Origin: Pseudomonadota bacterium
GTDB taxonomy: Bacteria; Pseudomonadota; Gammaproteobacteria; Burkholderiales; Burkholderiaceae_C
Assembly: GCA_029780695.1 (NCBI GenBank)
Contig: JAKOYD010000101.1
Coordinates: 1 to 44,391 of the forward strand
DNA: 44,391 bases
Reading direction: 5' to 3'
The notes under the pieces are model-generated. The model worked only from the letters and a program-made list of their open reading frames with translations. It was not told the DNA's origin and did not search any database. This document shows, in pieces, positions 15,968 to 23,783 of this stretch. The position numbers and the translations under genes are program-made. How positions within the stretch are numbered: position 1 is the stretch's first letter; each line of letters begins with the position of its first letter.

Positions 15968-17767
15968 ATGTCCAATCGAAAGCAAATGTTCGTGCTGAGC
16001 GGCTTGTTCGCCGCCGTGGCGCTGTCTCTGACCGCCTGCGGAGGCGGCGACGACAGTTCCACCACCACCCCTGCGCCCGCACCGGCGGGCAGCACGCTCA
16101 ACCCGGGCACCGGGGTCAGCGACGGTGCAAGTCCGGCGCCGTCGCCCGCGCCAGTACCTTCCCCGGCGCCTGCGCCCTCTCCGTCGCCTGCACCGGCACC
16201 AGCGCCCGCCCCTGCACCGGCGCCAGCACCGGTGACGCTCAGTGGTCAGGTGACGCGTGCGGGGCCGTTGAAGAATGTCGTCGTTTGCCTGGACCTGAAC
16301 GCCAACAACGCGTGCGACGCGGGAGAGCCTGCTTCTGCTGCCACCGGCACCGATGGCGCGTATAGCCTGACCTTCGACTCCACCAAGGTCGCGGGTGCGG
16401 CGGCGTCATCGTTGATCGCGCCGGTCAACCCGGGAGCGGTCACCGACCCGCGCACCACCATCGACATGGGATACCACCCTGACACCGCGGCCACGACCAG
16501 TGCCTACGTGCTCAAGCGCGTGGCGGGTTCGGGCGGCTCCATCAACCCCCTGACCACACTGGTTGCTGCCGGCGTCGCCGGTGGCATGACCGAAACCGTG
16601 GCGCGCGCCAACGTGGTGACCCAACTGGGCATCACGGACGCCAAGATCGATAACTATCAGAACGACCCGGCGGCGGACGACAACAACGTCCAGGACACGG
16701 CCCGCTTCATGGCTCAGGTCACCTCCCGCGTGCTGCGCGAAGGTGGGACGCTGGTGGTGGGCGACCAAACGGCGGCGGTCACGGCGGCCCCCGGCGCACT
16801 GAATTCGCTGACCTACACCGACGCAGGTAACTATCGGTTCCAGACGCTCGACCGGATGGCCAAGCCCGCCGGCACCGCAGGTGGTCTCACAGCCAACACT
16901 TGGGCGGGCAAGGCCAATGGTGTTGCGTTGGCGACGACCGCGCTCTACGGCAACGTTTACCTGTCGCCAAATGGCTGGGTGTTGTGTGACGACACGGTGC
17001 CGATCAGTACCACTGAAGGTAACCCGAGTCGGAGCGTCACCTGCAAGACCCGCAAGCAGGTCGGATACAACCTGCCCGCGACCAGCGTGGCAGGCAAGGC
17101 GATGGCCGACATGGTGAGCCAGTCCCAGGCTGATCCACAGTCCAATGTGATCAACAACGGCACTGGTTCGACTCCGAACCTGTTGGCAGCGCTGGGCAAC
17201 GCTCAGTTTCCTGCAAGCAGCACCTTCTATAAGCGCGCCAACTACGTCCTGGGTTCGTCCATATATATCAACAACGTGTATTCGGACCTCTACTCGGTGG
17301 ATTTCGCGCGCAAGTTGGAGGATCTGATCGCCAAGGTGTCAGTCGCCAATATCAACCTGGCATCCGGAAACGGCGGTACGTTGAGCATGGGCCTGGCGGG
17401 CGACGGCGGCCTGCGAAATTTACGGGTGGCCTTTATCGCCAGTACAAGCCCAACAGCCGGCACGGCGCAGTTCTACGAGTGCACTTACAACGCCGCTCAG
17501 ACCGATGCCACGAACTGCAAAACCACGACGCAGGGCACTTACGAGATCTCGACCGTGAACGGCGTTCGCGTGATGCGGTTGGCCGGATATCCTGCTGTCA
17601 CGGCGACCAACTACAGCCGCATCTTTGTGGAACTGAAGGCCAGCGCCACAGGTGATCGAGTTGGCTACGCGCGCGAAACCAAGACCGATCTGGCCAGTAT
17701 CTTGGGTTACTCGAACCGCCTGAACGCCACCGGCTGGGCTGCGATGAAGTCGCAACTGGGCATCTGA
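15968..17767 (+). CDS. Lipoprotein with Pro/Ala-rich linker and unknown surface domain
   Basis: A 599-residue predicted outer-membrane or surface lipoprotein. The signal peptide ends in the lipobox LTAC (Cys about 24) followed by GGGDDSS. Residues ~35-90 are a flexible Pro/Ala/Ser linker made of repeated PAPAP and PSPAP units. After it comes a segment VTLSGQVTRAGPLKNVVVCL, then DLNANNACDAGEPAS, which resembles the carboxypeptidase-regulatory-like or SdrD-type modules that start many such lipoproteins. The rest (about 180-599) is beta-rich and unknown to me. The start is fixed by AGGAG seven bases upstream. It faces the cyclase operon across a shared control region. Confidence 0.8.
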   Translation: MSNRKQMFVLSGLFAAVALSLTACGGGDDSSTTTPAPAPAGSTLNPGTGVSDGASPAPSPAPVPSPAPAPSPSPAPAPAPAPAPAPAPVTLSGQVTRAGPLKNVVVCLDLNANNACDAGEPASAATGTDGAYSLTFDSTKVAGAAASSLIAPVNPGAVTDPRTTIDMGYHPDTAATTSAYVLKRVAGSGGSINPLTTLVAAGVAGGMTETVARANVVTQLGITDAKIDNYQNDPAADDNNVQDTARFMAQVTSRVLREGGTLVVGDQTAAVTAAPGALNSLTYTDAGNYRFQTLDRMAKPAGTAGGLTANTWAGKANGVALATTALYGNVYLSPNGWVLCDDTVPISTTEGNPSRSVTCKTRKQVGYNLPATSVAGKAMADMVSQSQADPQSNVINNGTGSTPNLLAALGNAQFPASSTFYKRANYVLGSSIYINNVYSDLYSVDFARKLEDLIAKVSVANINLASGNGGTLSMGLAGDGGLRNLRVAFIASTSPTAGTAQFYECTYNAAQTDATNCKTTTQGTYEISTVNGVRVMRLAGYPAVTATNYSRIFVELKASATGDRVGYARETKTDLASILGYSNRLNATGWAAMKSQLGI

Positions 17768-17776
17768 TCGCCGAGC

Positions 17777-17804
17777 GCACGCCTGCCCGCCAGGGCGGGT
17801 GTGC
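17777..17804 (+). other. Hairpin between the two lipoprotein genes
   Basis: An imperfect 12-base-pair stem (GCAC...GTGC outer arms, CCCG/CGGG core, two G-T pairs) with a 4-base loop lies ten bases past the first lipoprotein stop and before the next gene's ribosome binding site. There is no T-run; it may partly terminate or protect the upstream message. Confidence 0.4.
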
Positions 17805-17832
17805 CTTCAGACCCAAATCACGGAGGAATGCC

Positions 17833-18210
17833 ATGAAAAATACAACCAGGCTGGCTGCTGTCCTGATGGTGGCCGCATGGCTGGGCGCTTGCGCCAGCAC
17901 CCCGCCCGCCACCGAGTTTCCCGCTGGCGCCCGCACGCCTGCAGCGGCGGAGATCGGGCCTTTGCTCAAGGGGCGGTCTTTCAACCTGTCCAGCGGCGGC
18001 ATTCGAACCGATTACGCGGCGGATTCGAACGTCGTCACCGCCTATTTTTCGGGTCGCTCCGATCAGGGCATCTGGCGTACCGAGGATGGGCGTATCTGCT
18101 TCGAATTCAAGACCGTTCCGTCGGCCTGCAACGACCTGCGCGTGGTGGGCAACGAGATCTATCTGAAGCGCAGCAATGGAAGTGTGGTCAAGCTGGAGCC
18201 ACGGCAGTGA
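17833..18210 (+). CDS. Small lipoprotein of unknown function
   Basis: A 125-residue lipoprotein: signal peptide MKNTTRLAAVLMVAAWLGAC with lipobox LGAC, then a short Pro-rich spacer and a compact beta-rich domain (RSFNLSSGGIRTDYAADSN, VTAYFSGRSDQGIWRTEDGR, CFEFKTVPSAC). The two Cys of ICFEF and SAC could form a disulfide. The pattern of a Trp/Gly-rich small domain with 'RICFEFKTVPSACNDLRV' recalls small uncharacterised periplasmic proteins in which a calyx-like sheet binds a ligand, but I do not recognise the family. GGAGG eight bases upstream fixes the start. It sits 65 bases after the larger lipoprotein and is probably co-transcribed. Confidence 0.8.
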   Translation: MKNTTRLAAVLMVAAWLGACASTPPATEFPAGARTPAAAEIGPLLKGRSFNLSSGGIRTDYAADSNVVTAYFSGRSDQGIWRTEDGRICFEFKTVPSACNDLRVVGNEIYLKRSNGSVVKLEPRQ

Positions 18211-18241
18211 CGTCCTGGTAGTGCCGACGTCGGCAGGGAGG

Positions 18242-18297
18242 AAGCGGGTGAGCGGTGGCGGCCAAGGCCAAGGTGGCTGTCCACGGCTCACCCGCTT
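18242..18297. terminator. Perfect 12-bp inverted repeat at a convergent gene junction
   Basis: AAGCGGGTGAGC (18242-18253) pairs exactly with GCTCACCCGCTT (18286-18297). The right arm contains the stop codon of the CinA-type gene. The site lies between converging genes and could act as a terminator for both, although neither side has a good T-run. Confidence 0.5.
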
Positions 18298-18818
18298 GCC
18301 ATTGGCGGCAGCGCTTCCAGCAATCGCCGCAGCCCATGCGCCACGGCCTGCGCGCGCACGGCGGCGCGGTCGCCGGCGAAGTGCTGCACTTCCGTGCGGG
18401 TGGCGCCGCCCACGCACCAGCCGAACCAGACGGTGCCGACCGGCTTGTCGGCGCTGCCGCCCCCCGGCCCGGCGACGCCGGTCACGGCCACGCTGGCCTG
18501 CGCATGCGAATGGGCCAGCGCACCTTCGGCCATGGCGCGCGCCACCGGCTCGCTGACGGCGCCGTGCTGCGCGATCAGTTCGGCTGGCACGCCCAGCAGC
18601 TCGGTCTTGGCGGCGTTGCTGTAGGTGACGAAGCCGCGCTCGAACCAGTCGGACGACCCCGCCAGGTCGGTGCAGGCGGCGGCGATCAGGCCGCCGGTGC
18701 AGCTTTCGGCGGTGGCCATCATGCAGCCGCGCGTGCGCAGCTGTCGGGCCAGTTCTTGCACGATTTGTGCCGCAGGCGCTTGCCCATCCAGCGCGTTCAG
18801 CTCTTTATTTTGTAGCAT
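18288..18818 (-). CDS. pncC: CinA-family nicotinamide-nucleotide amidohydrolase
   Basis: A 176-residue protein equal to the C-terminal domain of CinA, which deamidates NMN to nicotinate mononucleotide in pyridine nucleotide recycling. Seen: ATAESCTGGLIAAACTDLAG with the conserved Ser/Cys-Thr-Gly-Gly, GFVTYSNAAKTELLGV, and the motif AVTGVAGPGGGSADKPVGTV. The first ~16 residues (MLQNKELNALDGQAP) are not part of the family domain: they and the start codon come from a copy of the dispersed hairpin repeat. The gene lies six bases after pgpA on the same strand, so the repeat fills the junction and provides the translation start. Confidence 0.9.
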   Translation of the reverse strand: MLQNKELNALDGQAPAAQIVQELARQLRTRGCMMATAESCTGGLIAAACTDLAGSSDWFERGFVTYSNAAKTELLGVPAELIAQHGAVSEPVARAMAEGALAHSHAQASVAVTGVAGPGGGSADKPVGTVWFGWCVGGATRTEVQHFAGDRAAVRAQAVAHGLRRLLEALPPMASG

Positions 18819-18823
18819 AAAGC
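18774..18823. repeat. Dispersed hairpin repeat, copy 3 (reverse orientation)
   Basis: Read on the minus strand it gives TTTATGCTACAAAATAAAGAGCTGAACGCGCT-type sequence, then GGATGGGC and AAGCGCC. It spans the pgpA stop/pncC start junction; the ATG of pncC (18818) is in its A/T-rich arm and the next 15 codons run through the hairpin. Confidence 0.75.
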
Positions 18824-18824
18824 A

Positions 18825-19457
18825 TCACCACGCGCGCCACAGCGCGATCACCAGCAGCGTGCAGAAGGCGGCCACCAGGTCGTCCAGCAGAATGCCAAAG
18901 CCGCCCGCCCAGCCACGCGCGTGGTGCAGCAGGCGGTCGGCCCAGCCCACCGGGCCGGGCTTGACGGCGTCGAAGAAGCGAAACAGCGCGAACGCGGCCA
19001 GCTGCACGCCCAGGCTGGCGGGTGTGACCAGCCAAAGCACGATCCAGAAGGCGATCACCTCGTCGGCCACGATGGCGCCGGGGTCGGCGCTGTGCAGGTG
19101 GCGCGCCGTCACGGTGGCGGCCCACCAACTGAGCAGCAAGCCCAGCGCGATGACGGCGCCCTGCACGGCCGGCGGCTGACCGGCCAGCAGCAAGGCCCAC
19201 ACCAGCCACGCCCACAGCGTGCCGACGGTGCCAGCGGCCTTGGGCGACAGGCCGGCGCCAAAGGCCAGCGCGATCAGGTGCGCCGGGTGGGCGCGCATGA
19301 AGCGCGCCGTGGGCCGCGTGGCCGCGGCCGCGTCGCCTTCCGGGCGCGGCAGCGGCGTGGCGGCGGTGGGCGTGGGCGTGGGCGTGGGGGGCGCGTCGTG
19401 CGGCAGCTCGCGCTTGGGCTGCACGTCGGTCACGCCGTCGTCAGGGGCTGCGGTCAT
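18825..19457 (-). CDS. pgpA: Phosphatidylglycerophosphatase A
   Basis: Inner-membrane phosphatase that converts phosphatidylglycerol phosphate to phosphatidylglycerol. It is 210 residues, against roughly 160-170 for the family. The extra ~50 N-terminal residues are polar and contain a Pro-Thr run (PPTPTPTPTAAT) encoded by a short GTGGGC-type tandem repeat (forward strand about 19366-19391). The core shows ALAFGAGLSPKAAGTVGTLW, the catalytic block ADPGAIVADEVIAFWI, FRFFDAVKPGPVGWADR and GGFGILLDDLVAA, with four membrane helices. The start is the first Met after the upstream gene; a later start inside the Pro-Thr region cannot be excluded. It lies 20 bases after the DUF4139 gene. Confidence 0.9.
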   Translation of the reverse strand: MTAAPDDGVTDVQPKRELPHDAPPTPTPTPTAATPLPRPEGDAAAATRPTARFMRAHPAHLIALAFGAGLSPKAAGTVGTLWAWLVWALLLAGQPPAVQGAVIALGLLLSWWAATVTARHLHSADPGAIVADEVIAFWIVLWLVTPASLGVQLAAFALFRFFDAVKPGPVGWADRLLHHARGWAGGFGILLDDLVAAFCTLLVIALWRAW

Positions 19458-19477
19458 GTGGCACTGTCCGGGGCGGT

Positions 19478-21106
19478 TTACCGCTGCTCGCGCAGGCGCT
19501 CGTCCTTGGGCCAGGTGATGACGTGTTCGGCCACCAAGCGCTGGCTGGCGCCGGCGGCCAGCGTCTGCTGCCACGCCACGGTGCCGGGCTGGTCGTTCCA
19601 GGCCTTGCTGGCCGGCTCGGGCTGGTAGCGCGATTCGACGCGCACGTCCTGGTGCTCGGCCACCGGGGCGGCGTCCAGCACTTGCAGCGTGATGGCTTCG
19701 CGGTGCCGGTTTTCCAGCGTGTACTGGCGGCTCACGCGGCGTTCGTTGCGGGTGTTGATGAAGCCGCCCGTGCCGTCGGTGCGCGCGGGCTGCTCAACGC
19801 GCACGTTCACCAGTTCGTCGCGCCCGAAGGCCAGGCCGCTGCGCGCCAGTTGCGCGCTGTCGAAACGGCCCTGGCCAACATAGGCGCCGTCGCGGTACAG
19901 GTTGACCGGGCCGGACGGCCACACGCCCGGCGGCGCGGCGACTTCAGCGATCAGGTAGGCCGCCGCGTCCAGCGCGGGCGCGCTGCGCACCAGCAGGCGC
20001 GTGTCCAGCCATTGCTCGCCCAACGATAGCGTGACGCGCTGGCCGCTGGACGGCACGCTGATCTTCTGCGGCAGCACAAATTCGGTGGCGAAGCTGCCCT
20101 GAAACACGCTGACGTCAAAGCTGGGCATCGGCTCGGCCGCTTCGGCCGCGGCGGCGCGCATGCGGGTCATGGGCGCGGGGGCGGCGGCCATCATGGCGGG
20201 CGCGGGCATGGCGACCGGTTGAACGGGCGGCTCGATGCCCACACGCCACGGCCGCGGCAGCGGCCCCTGCGTGGCTGCGCCGGGCTGGCCGGTGGACAGC
20301 GTCAGCTGCACGCCGCTCCAGTCTTCGCCCGTGGCCTGCGCCACCAGCGCCTGGCGCTCCAGCCGCACTTTCTTGGTCGCGCTGTCCAGCGTGGCGCGGT
20401 AGCTGGGTTGCCAGCCTGGGCCGCGCACCTGGTAGGTCAGGCGCAGCTCGCCGCCCTGCGGCGCGGCCAGCGTGACCTGTACGGTGCTGACGCTGGCGTC
20501 CTGCGCACCGGCGCGGTCGCGTTCGGCCAGCAGCGGCTTCAGCTCGCGTTCCAGCGCTTCTTGCTGGCGCTTGATCTGGTGCTGCCGCGTCAGCGCGTCG
20601 CGCGCCGACTGGCGCAGCGCCTGCGCGGTGGCGCCGATTTGCGCTGGCGCGGCGCGGCTGTCGGCGCCGCTGGCGGCGTTTTCGAAGCTCTTGAAATAGC
20701 CCGCCGCGTAACCGATGCCCGCGCTTTCGGCTGTCAGCGCGGCAACCTGGTCTTCGAGCGCGCGGATGCGCTCGTCCAGCGGGCTGGCGCAGGCGTTGCC
20801 CAGCAGGCCGCGCGGCAGCTGGCGCACCGCCAACTCGCCCACGCGCACGCTGGCGTCGGCACTGACCTGCAGACTGGCCGCGTCCAGCCCCGCCGGCAGA
20901 CAGGCAAACACCGCATGCCGCGCACCCGGCGTCACGCGCAGCGCGCGTTCCACCGTGGCGCTGCCGGGGTAGAGCTTGACGGCAGTGACGCGCGAAGCGT
21001 CGGCCCGTGCTTCGGCCGGCTGCGCCAGCGCGGGTGCCAGTGCGCACAGCGCCAGCATCGGCAGCAGACAGCGCGGCAATGAATGGGCAAGGGGCGAGAA
21101 GTGCAT
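19478..21106 (-). CDS. DUF4139 / mucoidy-inhibitor A family exported protein
   Basis: A 542-residue exported protein. A signal peptide (HSLPRCLLPMLALCALAPAL, cleaved after AQPAEA) is followed by a DUF4140-like N-terminal beta domain (VTAVKLYPGSATVERALRVT), a coiled coil at about 115-215 (many Ala/Gln/Arg/Glu, e.g. QHQIKRQQEALERELKPLL), and the DUF4139 domain (LTYQVRGPGWQPSYRATLDS, then ATGEDWSGVQLTLSTGQP), ending in the family tail (HVITWPKDERLREQR). An Ala/Met/Pro-rich linker interrupts it near 290-320. Function is not firmly known in bacteria. I chose Met at 21106 because it directly precedes the signal peptide; Met at 21115 is possible, and the start at 21154 would lie in a repeat. Confidence 0.85.
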   Translation of the reverse strand: MHFSPLAHSLPRCLLPMLALCALAPALAQPAEARADASRVTAVKLYPGSATVERALRVTPGARHAVFACLPAGLDAASLQVSADASVRVGELAVRQLPRGLLGNACASPLDERIRALEDQVAALTAESAGIGYAAGYFKSFENAASGADSRAAPAQIGATAQALRQSARDALTRQHQIKRQQEALERELKPLLAERDRAGAQDASVSTVQVTLAAPQGGELRLTYQVRGPGWQPSYRATLDSATKKVRLERQALVAQATGEDWSGVQLTLSTGQPGAATQGPLPRPWRVGIEPPVQPVAMPAPAMMAAAPAPMTRMRAAAAEAAEPMPSFDVSVFQGSFATEFVLPQKISVPSSGQRVTLSLGEQWLDTRLLVRSAPALDAAAYLIAEVAAPPGVWPSGPVNLYRDGAYVGQGRFDSAQLARSGLAFGRDELVNVRVEQPARTDGTGGFINTRNERRVSRQYTLENRHREAITLQVLDAAPVAEHQDVRVESRYQPEPASKAWNDQPGTVAWQQTLAAGASQRLVAEHVITWPKDERLREQR

Positions 21107-21145
21107 GGCCCGCATGCTAGCAGCGCCACGGGCAGCACCTTGGTG

Positions 21146-21206
21146 TTCAATCAAATCGGCGTTTGGCGCTGGTGCATCAAGCGCGGGCAGCTATTTATTC
21201 AGGAGC
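21146..21206. repeat. Dispersed hairpin repeat, copy 4 (reverse orientation)
   Basis: It starts TTCAATCAAATCGGCG, continues TTTGGCGCTGGTGCATCAAG and ends CGCGGGCAGCTATTTATTCA. The arms GCGCTGGTGCATC-AAGCGC fold into a hairpin. Its right end provides the TGA stop of the HHH gene, followed by in-frame and out-of-frame stops (TGAATAAATAG on the minus strand). Confidence 0.8.
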
Positions 21207-21462
21207 AATCCGGGCGGCTCCCGGTCTTGTCGCCAGACTGCGCGGTGGCAATGGCGGCTTGAATGGCCGCACGCGCCTGCGGGCTGTTTTTCCAGCAGCT
21301 CGATCCGTTCAGTTGCGCGCCGCGCGCCAGGATGTCGGCCACGTTGGCGCGCGCCAGGTGCGTCAGCGATTCGATGCCCATCTGCTCCAACCGCGCGATC
21401 ACGGTGGGGCCGACGCCCTTGACGGCCAGCAGCACACGGCGCTCTTCGAGTGAAAAGGGCAT
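21199..21462 (-). CDS. Small helix-hairpin-helix protein
   Basis: An 87-residue protein with one helix-hairpin-helix unit: LAVKGVGPTVIARLEQMGIE (about 12-31), then LTHLARANVADILARG. This resembles the small DNA-binding 'pathogenicity locus/Cdd1-like' or mitomycin-resistance type proteins, although the Cys-containing C-terminus (SSCWKNS, PDCS) is only partly similar. It may bind DNA non-specifically; its role is unknown. The start overlaps the GST stop by one base (TGATG). The stop codon lies in the dispersed repeat, so the last few residues may have been added or trimmed when the repeat arrived. Confidence 0.75.
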   Translation of the reverse strand: MPFSLEERRVLLAVKGVGPTVIARLEQMGIESLTHLARANVADILARGAQLNGSSCWKNSPQARAAIQAAIATAQSGDKTGSRPDCS

Positions 21463-22088
21463 CAGCCCGCCGTTTGCAGCTTGGCCGCCAGCTCGTCGTC
21501 GATGGCCTTGGCGCGCTGGGCTGCTGGGCGCTGGGCGTGCAGATCGGCAAAGCGCACGAACTCCGGGCGCGGCTGCAGCAACTTGAACTGCAAGTACCAG
21601 CCGACATAGGCCGCCACCAGCAAGTCGGCGGCGGTGAAATGGCCGCCCGCCAGGTGGTCGCGCCCCTTCAGGGCGCCTTCCAGCGTGTCCAGCAGATCGG
21701 CTTCGGTGCCGAAGCCGGCCATCTTCGGCTCGGGCAGCGGCGCGTTGGTGGCCTTGGCGATCATCAGCTGCTCCAGCGGCGCCATGAAGCTGATCCAGCG
21801 GTAGTAGGGGCCGCGCGCGGGCGCGCCGGCGGGCGGCGCCAGCTGCTTTTCGGGCACCAGATCGGCCAGGTACATGGCGATGGCGGCGTTTTCGGTCACC
21901 ACGGTGTCGCCGTGCCGAATCGCCGGCACCTTGCCCATCGGGTTGATGGCGCGGTAGGCGGGCGCCTTCATGGTGGTGCCGTAGTCGAGGATTTCGGTGG
22001 CGTAGGGCAGGCCGGTTTCTTCCAGCATCCAGCGCGCGACGCGGCCGCGCGACATGGGGTGGGTGTAGAGGGTGATCGGGGCGGTCAT
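21462..22088 (-). CDS. Glutathione S-transferase family protein
   Basis: A 208-residue GST. The N-terminal thioredoxin-like domain shows ITLYTHPMSRGRVARWMLEE (catalytic Ser/Arg region), the cis-Pro loop NPMGKVPAI and the glutathione-contacting VVTENAAIAMYLAD. The C-terminal helical domain includes the conserved HFTAADLLVAAYVG. AAGGAG six bases before ATG at 22088 fixes the start. It lies downstream of an SRPBCC-GFA gene that also belongs to a glutathione-linked family, so the pair may handle aldehydes or electrophiles. The substrate cannot be predicted. Confidence 0.9.
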   Translation of the reverse strand: MTAPITLYTHPMSRGRVARWMLEETGLPYATEILDYGTTMKAPAYRAINPMGKVPAIRHGDTVVTENAAIAMYLADLVPEKQLAPPAGAPARGPYYRWISFMAPLEQLMIAKATNAPLPEPKMAGFGTEADLLDTLEGALKGRDHLAGGHFTAADLLVAAYVGWYLQFKLLQPRPEFVRFADLHAQRPAAQRAKAIDDELAAKLQTAG

Positions 22089-22122
22089 GGCAGGCTCCTT
22101 GAGCAGGGAGTTGATCATGGCA

Positions 22123-22899
22123 TCACCAGGTGACGCACGCATCCGATCCGCCAAACGCGGCCGGAAACGCTTGGTAGTGCGGCAGATCGTCGCGCACCGG
22201 CAGCACGGCGTGCTGGCACTGGATGTGAAACTGCGGTGCGAAGCGGCCGGGTGGCAACCGAAAGCCGTTCACGCTGCGCAGGCCCATGTCGGCCAGCTCT
22301 GAAAACAGGTGCGTGCCGCAGGTCGCGCACGCCATGCGCGGCGTGGTTTGCACCACCCGCGCCACCAGATCGCCCTGCACCACCCGCACCGCGCCGGCCG
22401 GGTGAATGGACGCGGCCACATAGGCCGCGTCGTGCGCGGCGCGGCAGTCGTCGCAATGGCAATACAGCTGCGCCACCGGCGTGCCGTCGATCAGCAGGCG
22501 CGCGGCGCCGCAGCGGCAGGCCACTTCCATCGCTGACGCCTCGGCCACGCGCTTGAGCACCGCCAGCACATCGGGGAAGTCGCCGGATACGCCGGCGCCG
22601 ATCTCTGCCGCGCCAGGGCCCTCGACCTCGGTGCGGTAGGTCACGCGCACGACCACGCCTTCAAACGCGGTTTCGTCGGTGAAGCGCTCGTTCGGCACCA
22701 CGTCGATCAAAGTGCTGTGCAGCAACGGGCCGCCATCGGGCAACTGCATGTCAAACGCTGAGCCGCTGGCAAACGGCCCGTGTAGAGCGGCGCGGGCCAC
22801 GCCGGCGTTCCAGCGCGGCCAACCGGGCACGTCGGCCCACAGCGCCCACACGCGCTCGGGCGTGGCGGCGATGTCGATGGCAGATTCGGTGGTGAACAT
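22123..22899 (-). CDS. Fusion of SRPBCC and GFA (glutathione-dependent formaldehyde-activating) domains
   Basis: A 258-residue protein with two domains in one frame. Residues ~1-140 are an SRPBCC/START-type hydrophobic-pocket domain (AIDIAATPERVWALWADVPG, then WPRWNAGVA; end FPDVLAVLKRVAEA). Residues ~146-258 are a GFA/CENP-V-like zinc domain with all expected cysteines: CRCG, YCHCDDC and CATCG. GFA proteins bind glutathione adducts. I see no frameshift or leftover stop at the join, so the fusion looks genuine. GAGG in front of ATG at 22899 supports the start. It follows a YafY-type regulator, a common neighbour of SRPBCC genes, which probably controls it. Confidence 0.85.
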   Translation of the reverse strand: MFTTESAIDIAATPERVWALWADVPGWPRWNAGVARAALHGPFASGSAFDMQLPDGGPLLHSTLIDVVPNERFTDETAFEGVVVRVTYRTEVEGPGAAEIGAGVSGDFPDVLAVLKRVAEASAMEVACRCGAARLLIDGTPVAQLYCHCDDCRAAHDAAYVAASIHPAGAVRVVQGDLVARVVQTTPRMACATCGTHLFSELADMGLRSVNGFRLPPGRFAPQFHIQCQHAVLPVRDDLPHYQAFPAAFGGSDACVTW

Positions 22900-22907
22900 G
22901 GTGCGCC

Positions 22908-22991
22908 TCACACCCCGTGGCCGAGGCGGCGAGCCGCGGGCATGTGCTTGACATGGCGCACGGCGAGGGCGAAGCGAGCGGATGGGGGCAT
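22908..22991 (-). CDS. 27-codon small ORF with strong ribosome binding site
   Basis: ATG at 22991 is preceded by CAGGAG with a six-base gap, the best Shine-Dalgarno in this region. The frame runs 27 codons (starting MPPSARFALAVRHVK, ending RRLGHGV) to TGA, eight bases before the start of the SRPBCC-GFA gene. The peptide is basic. It may be a leader peptide that couples translation to the next gene, or the remnant of a longer gene. No homologue comes to mind. Confidence 0.5.
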   Translation of the reverse strand: MPPSARFALAVRHVKHMPAARRLGHGV

Positions 22992-23084
22992 CGTGATCTC
23001 CTGAAGGCGGCGGCCGGTGTGGCCAGCCGTGGCGGCAGTCTGCGCTGCGGCGCTGCCAGTTTCTGTCAGCAGTCGCGCGGCCGG

Positions 23085-23780
23085 TCAACCCAGTTCGTGG
23101 CGCATTTGCTCGCGCCAGCGCTGGATCAATGCATGCCGCCGCGCGGGGTAGCGCACGCCGGCGTCCGCCAGCTCGACCACCCGGTCGGCGCGAAAGTGGC
23201 GAAAGTCCTGCCGCAGCTCGCACCAGGCGGCGATCAGGCGCGCGTGGTCGAAAAACGCCATGGCAAACGGCCAGATGCGGCGCTCGGTCGTGCGGCCGTT
23301 TTCGTCGCGGTAGTGCAGCGCCAGCGCGTGTTCGTCGCGGATGGCGCGGCGCAGCACCGGCAGCCAGGGCGCCGGCAACTCGTCTTGCGGGCAGCGCGCG
23401 GGCACGAACAGGCCGCTGGTCTCCACCGCCAGGCGCAAGTCGGTGGGGAGCACGCCGCCGATGCGCTGCACCGCGTGGCGCGCGGCCTGCGCCAGTTCGG
23501 GGTCGGCCGCGTGGCCGGCGACCCAGCGCGCGCCCAGCACCAGCGCCTCCAGCTCGTCGGCCGAAAACATCAGCGGCGGCAGCGTGAAGCCGGGCCGCAG
23601 CACGTAGCCGACGCCCGGGTCGCCTTCGATCTGCGCGCCTTGTTCGCGCAGGGTGGCGATGTCGCGGTACAGGGTGCGCAAGCTGATGCCCAGTTCATCC
23701 GCCAATGGCGCACCGGACACCGGCTGGCGCCGCGTGCGCAGGCGCTCCAGAATTTGCAGCAGGCGGGCGGCGCGAGACAT
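23085..23780 (-). CDS. YafY-type (HTH-WYL) transcriptional regulator
   Basis: A 231-residue regulator. The N-terminal HTH_11 domain is clear (ARLLQILERLRTRRQPVSGA, then PLADELGISLRTLYRDIATL), followed by a short linker (IEGDPGVGYVLRPGFTLPPL, then MFSADELEAL) and a WYL-like domain from about 135 (RDEHALALHYRDENGRTTERR, then IWPFAMAFFDHARLIAAWCE), ending in a short WCX region. WYL domains sense small ligands or nucleic acid. The start is three bases past the LysR-type gene's stop. Members of this family often repress an adjacent SRPBCC gene, as is found here downstream. Confidence 0.9.
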   Translation of the reverse strand: MSRAARLLQILERLRTRRQPVSGAPLADELGISLRTLYRDIATLREQGAQIEGDPGVGYVLRPGFTLPPLMFSADELEALVLGARWVAGHAADPELAQAARHAVQRIGGVLPTDLRLAVETSGLFVPARCPQDELPAPWLPVLRRAIRDEHALALHYRDENGRTTERRIWPFAMAFFDHARLIAAWCELRQDFRHFRADRVVELADAGVRYPARRHALIQRWREQMRHELG

Positions 23781-23783
23781 GGG

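Noticed and set aside
16130..16235. Pro/Ala codon repeat in the lipoprotein as a phase-variable tract
   Set aside because: Units are codon-degenerate and in multiples of three; it looks like a structural linker rather than a slippage switch.
9333..18210. Pycsar-type anti-phage defence system
   Set aside because: The cyclase has the TolB-TPR build of general signalling cyclases, and no cyclic-nucleotide-binding effector or TIR/membrane effector is present; kept only as a remote idea.
22123..23223. Extended 366-residue SRPBCC-GFA protein
   Set aside because: Added residues are Arg/Pro-rich non-domain sequence; ATG 22899 has a ribosome binding site and begins the fold.
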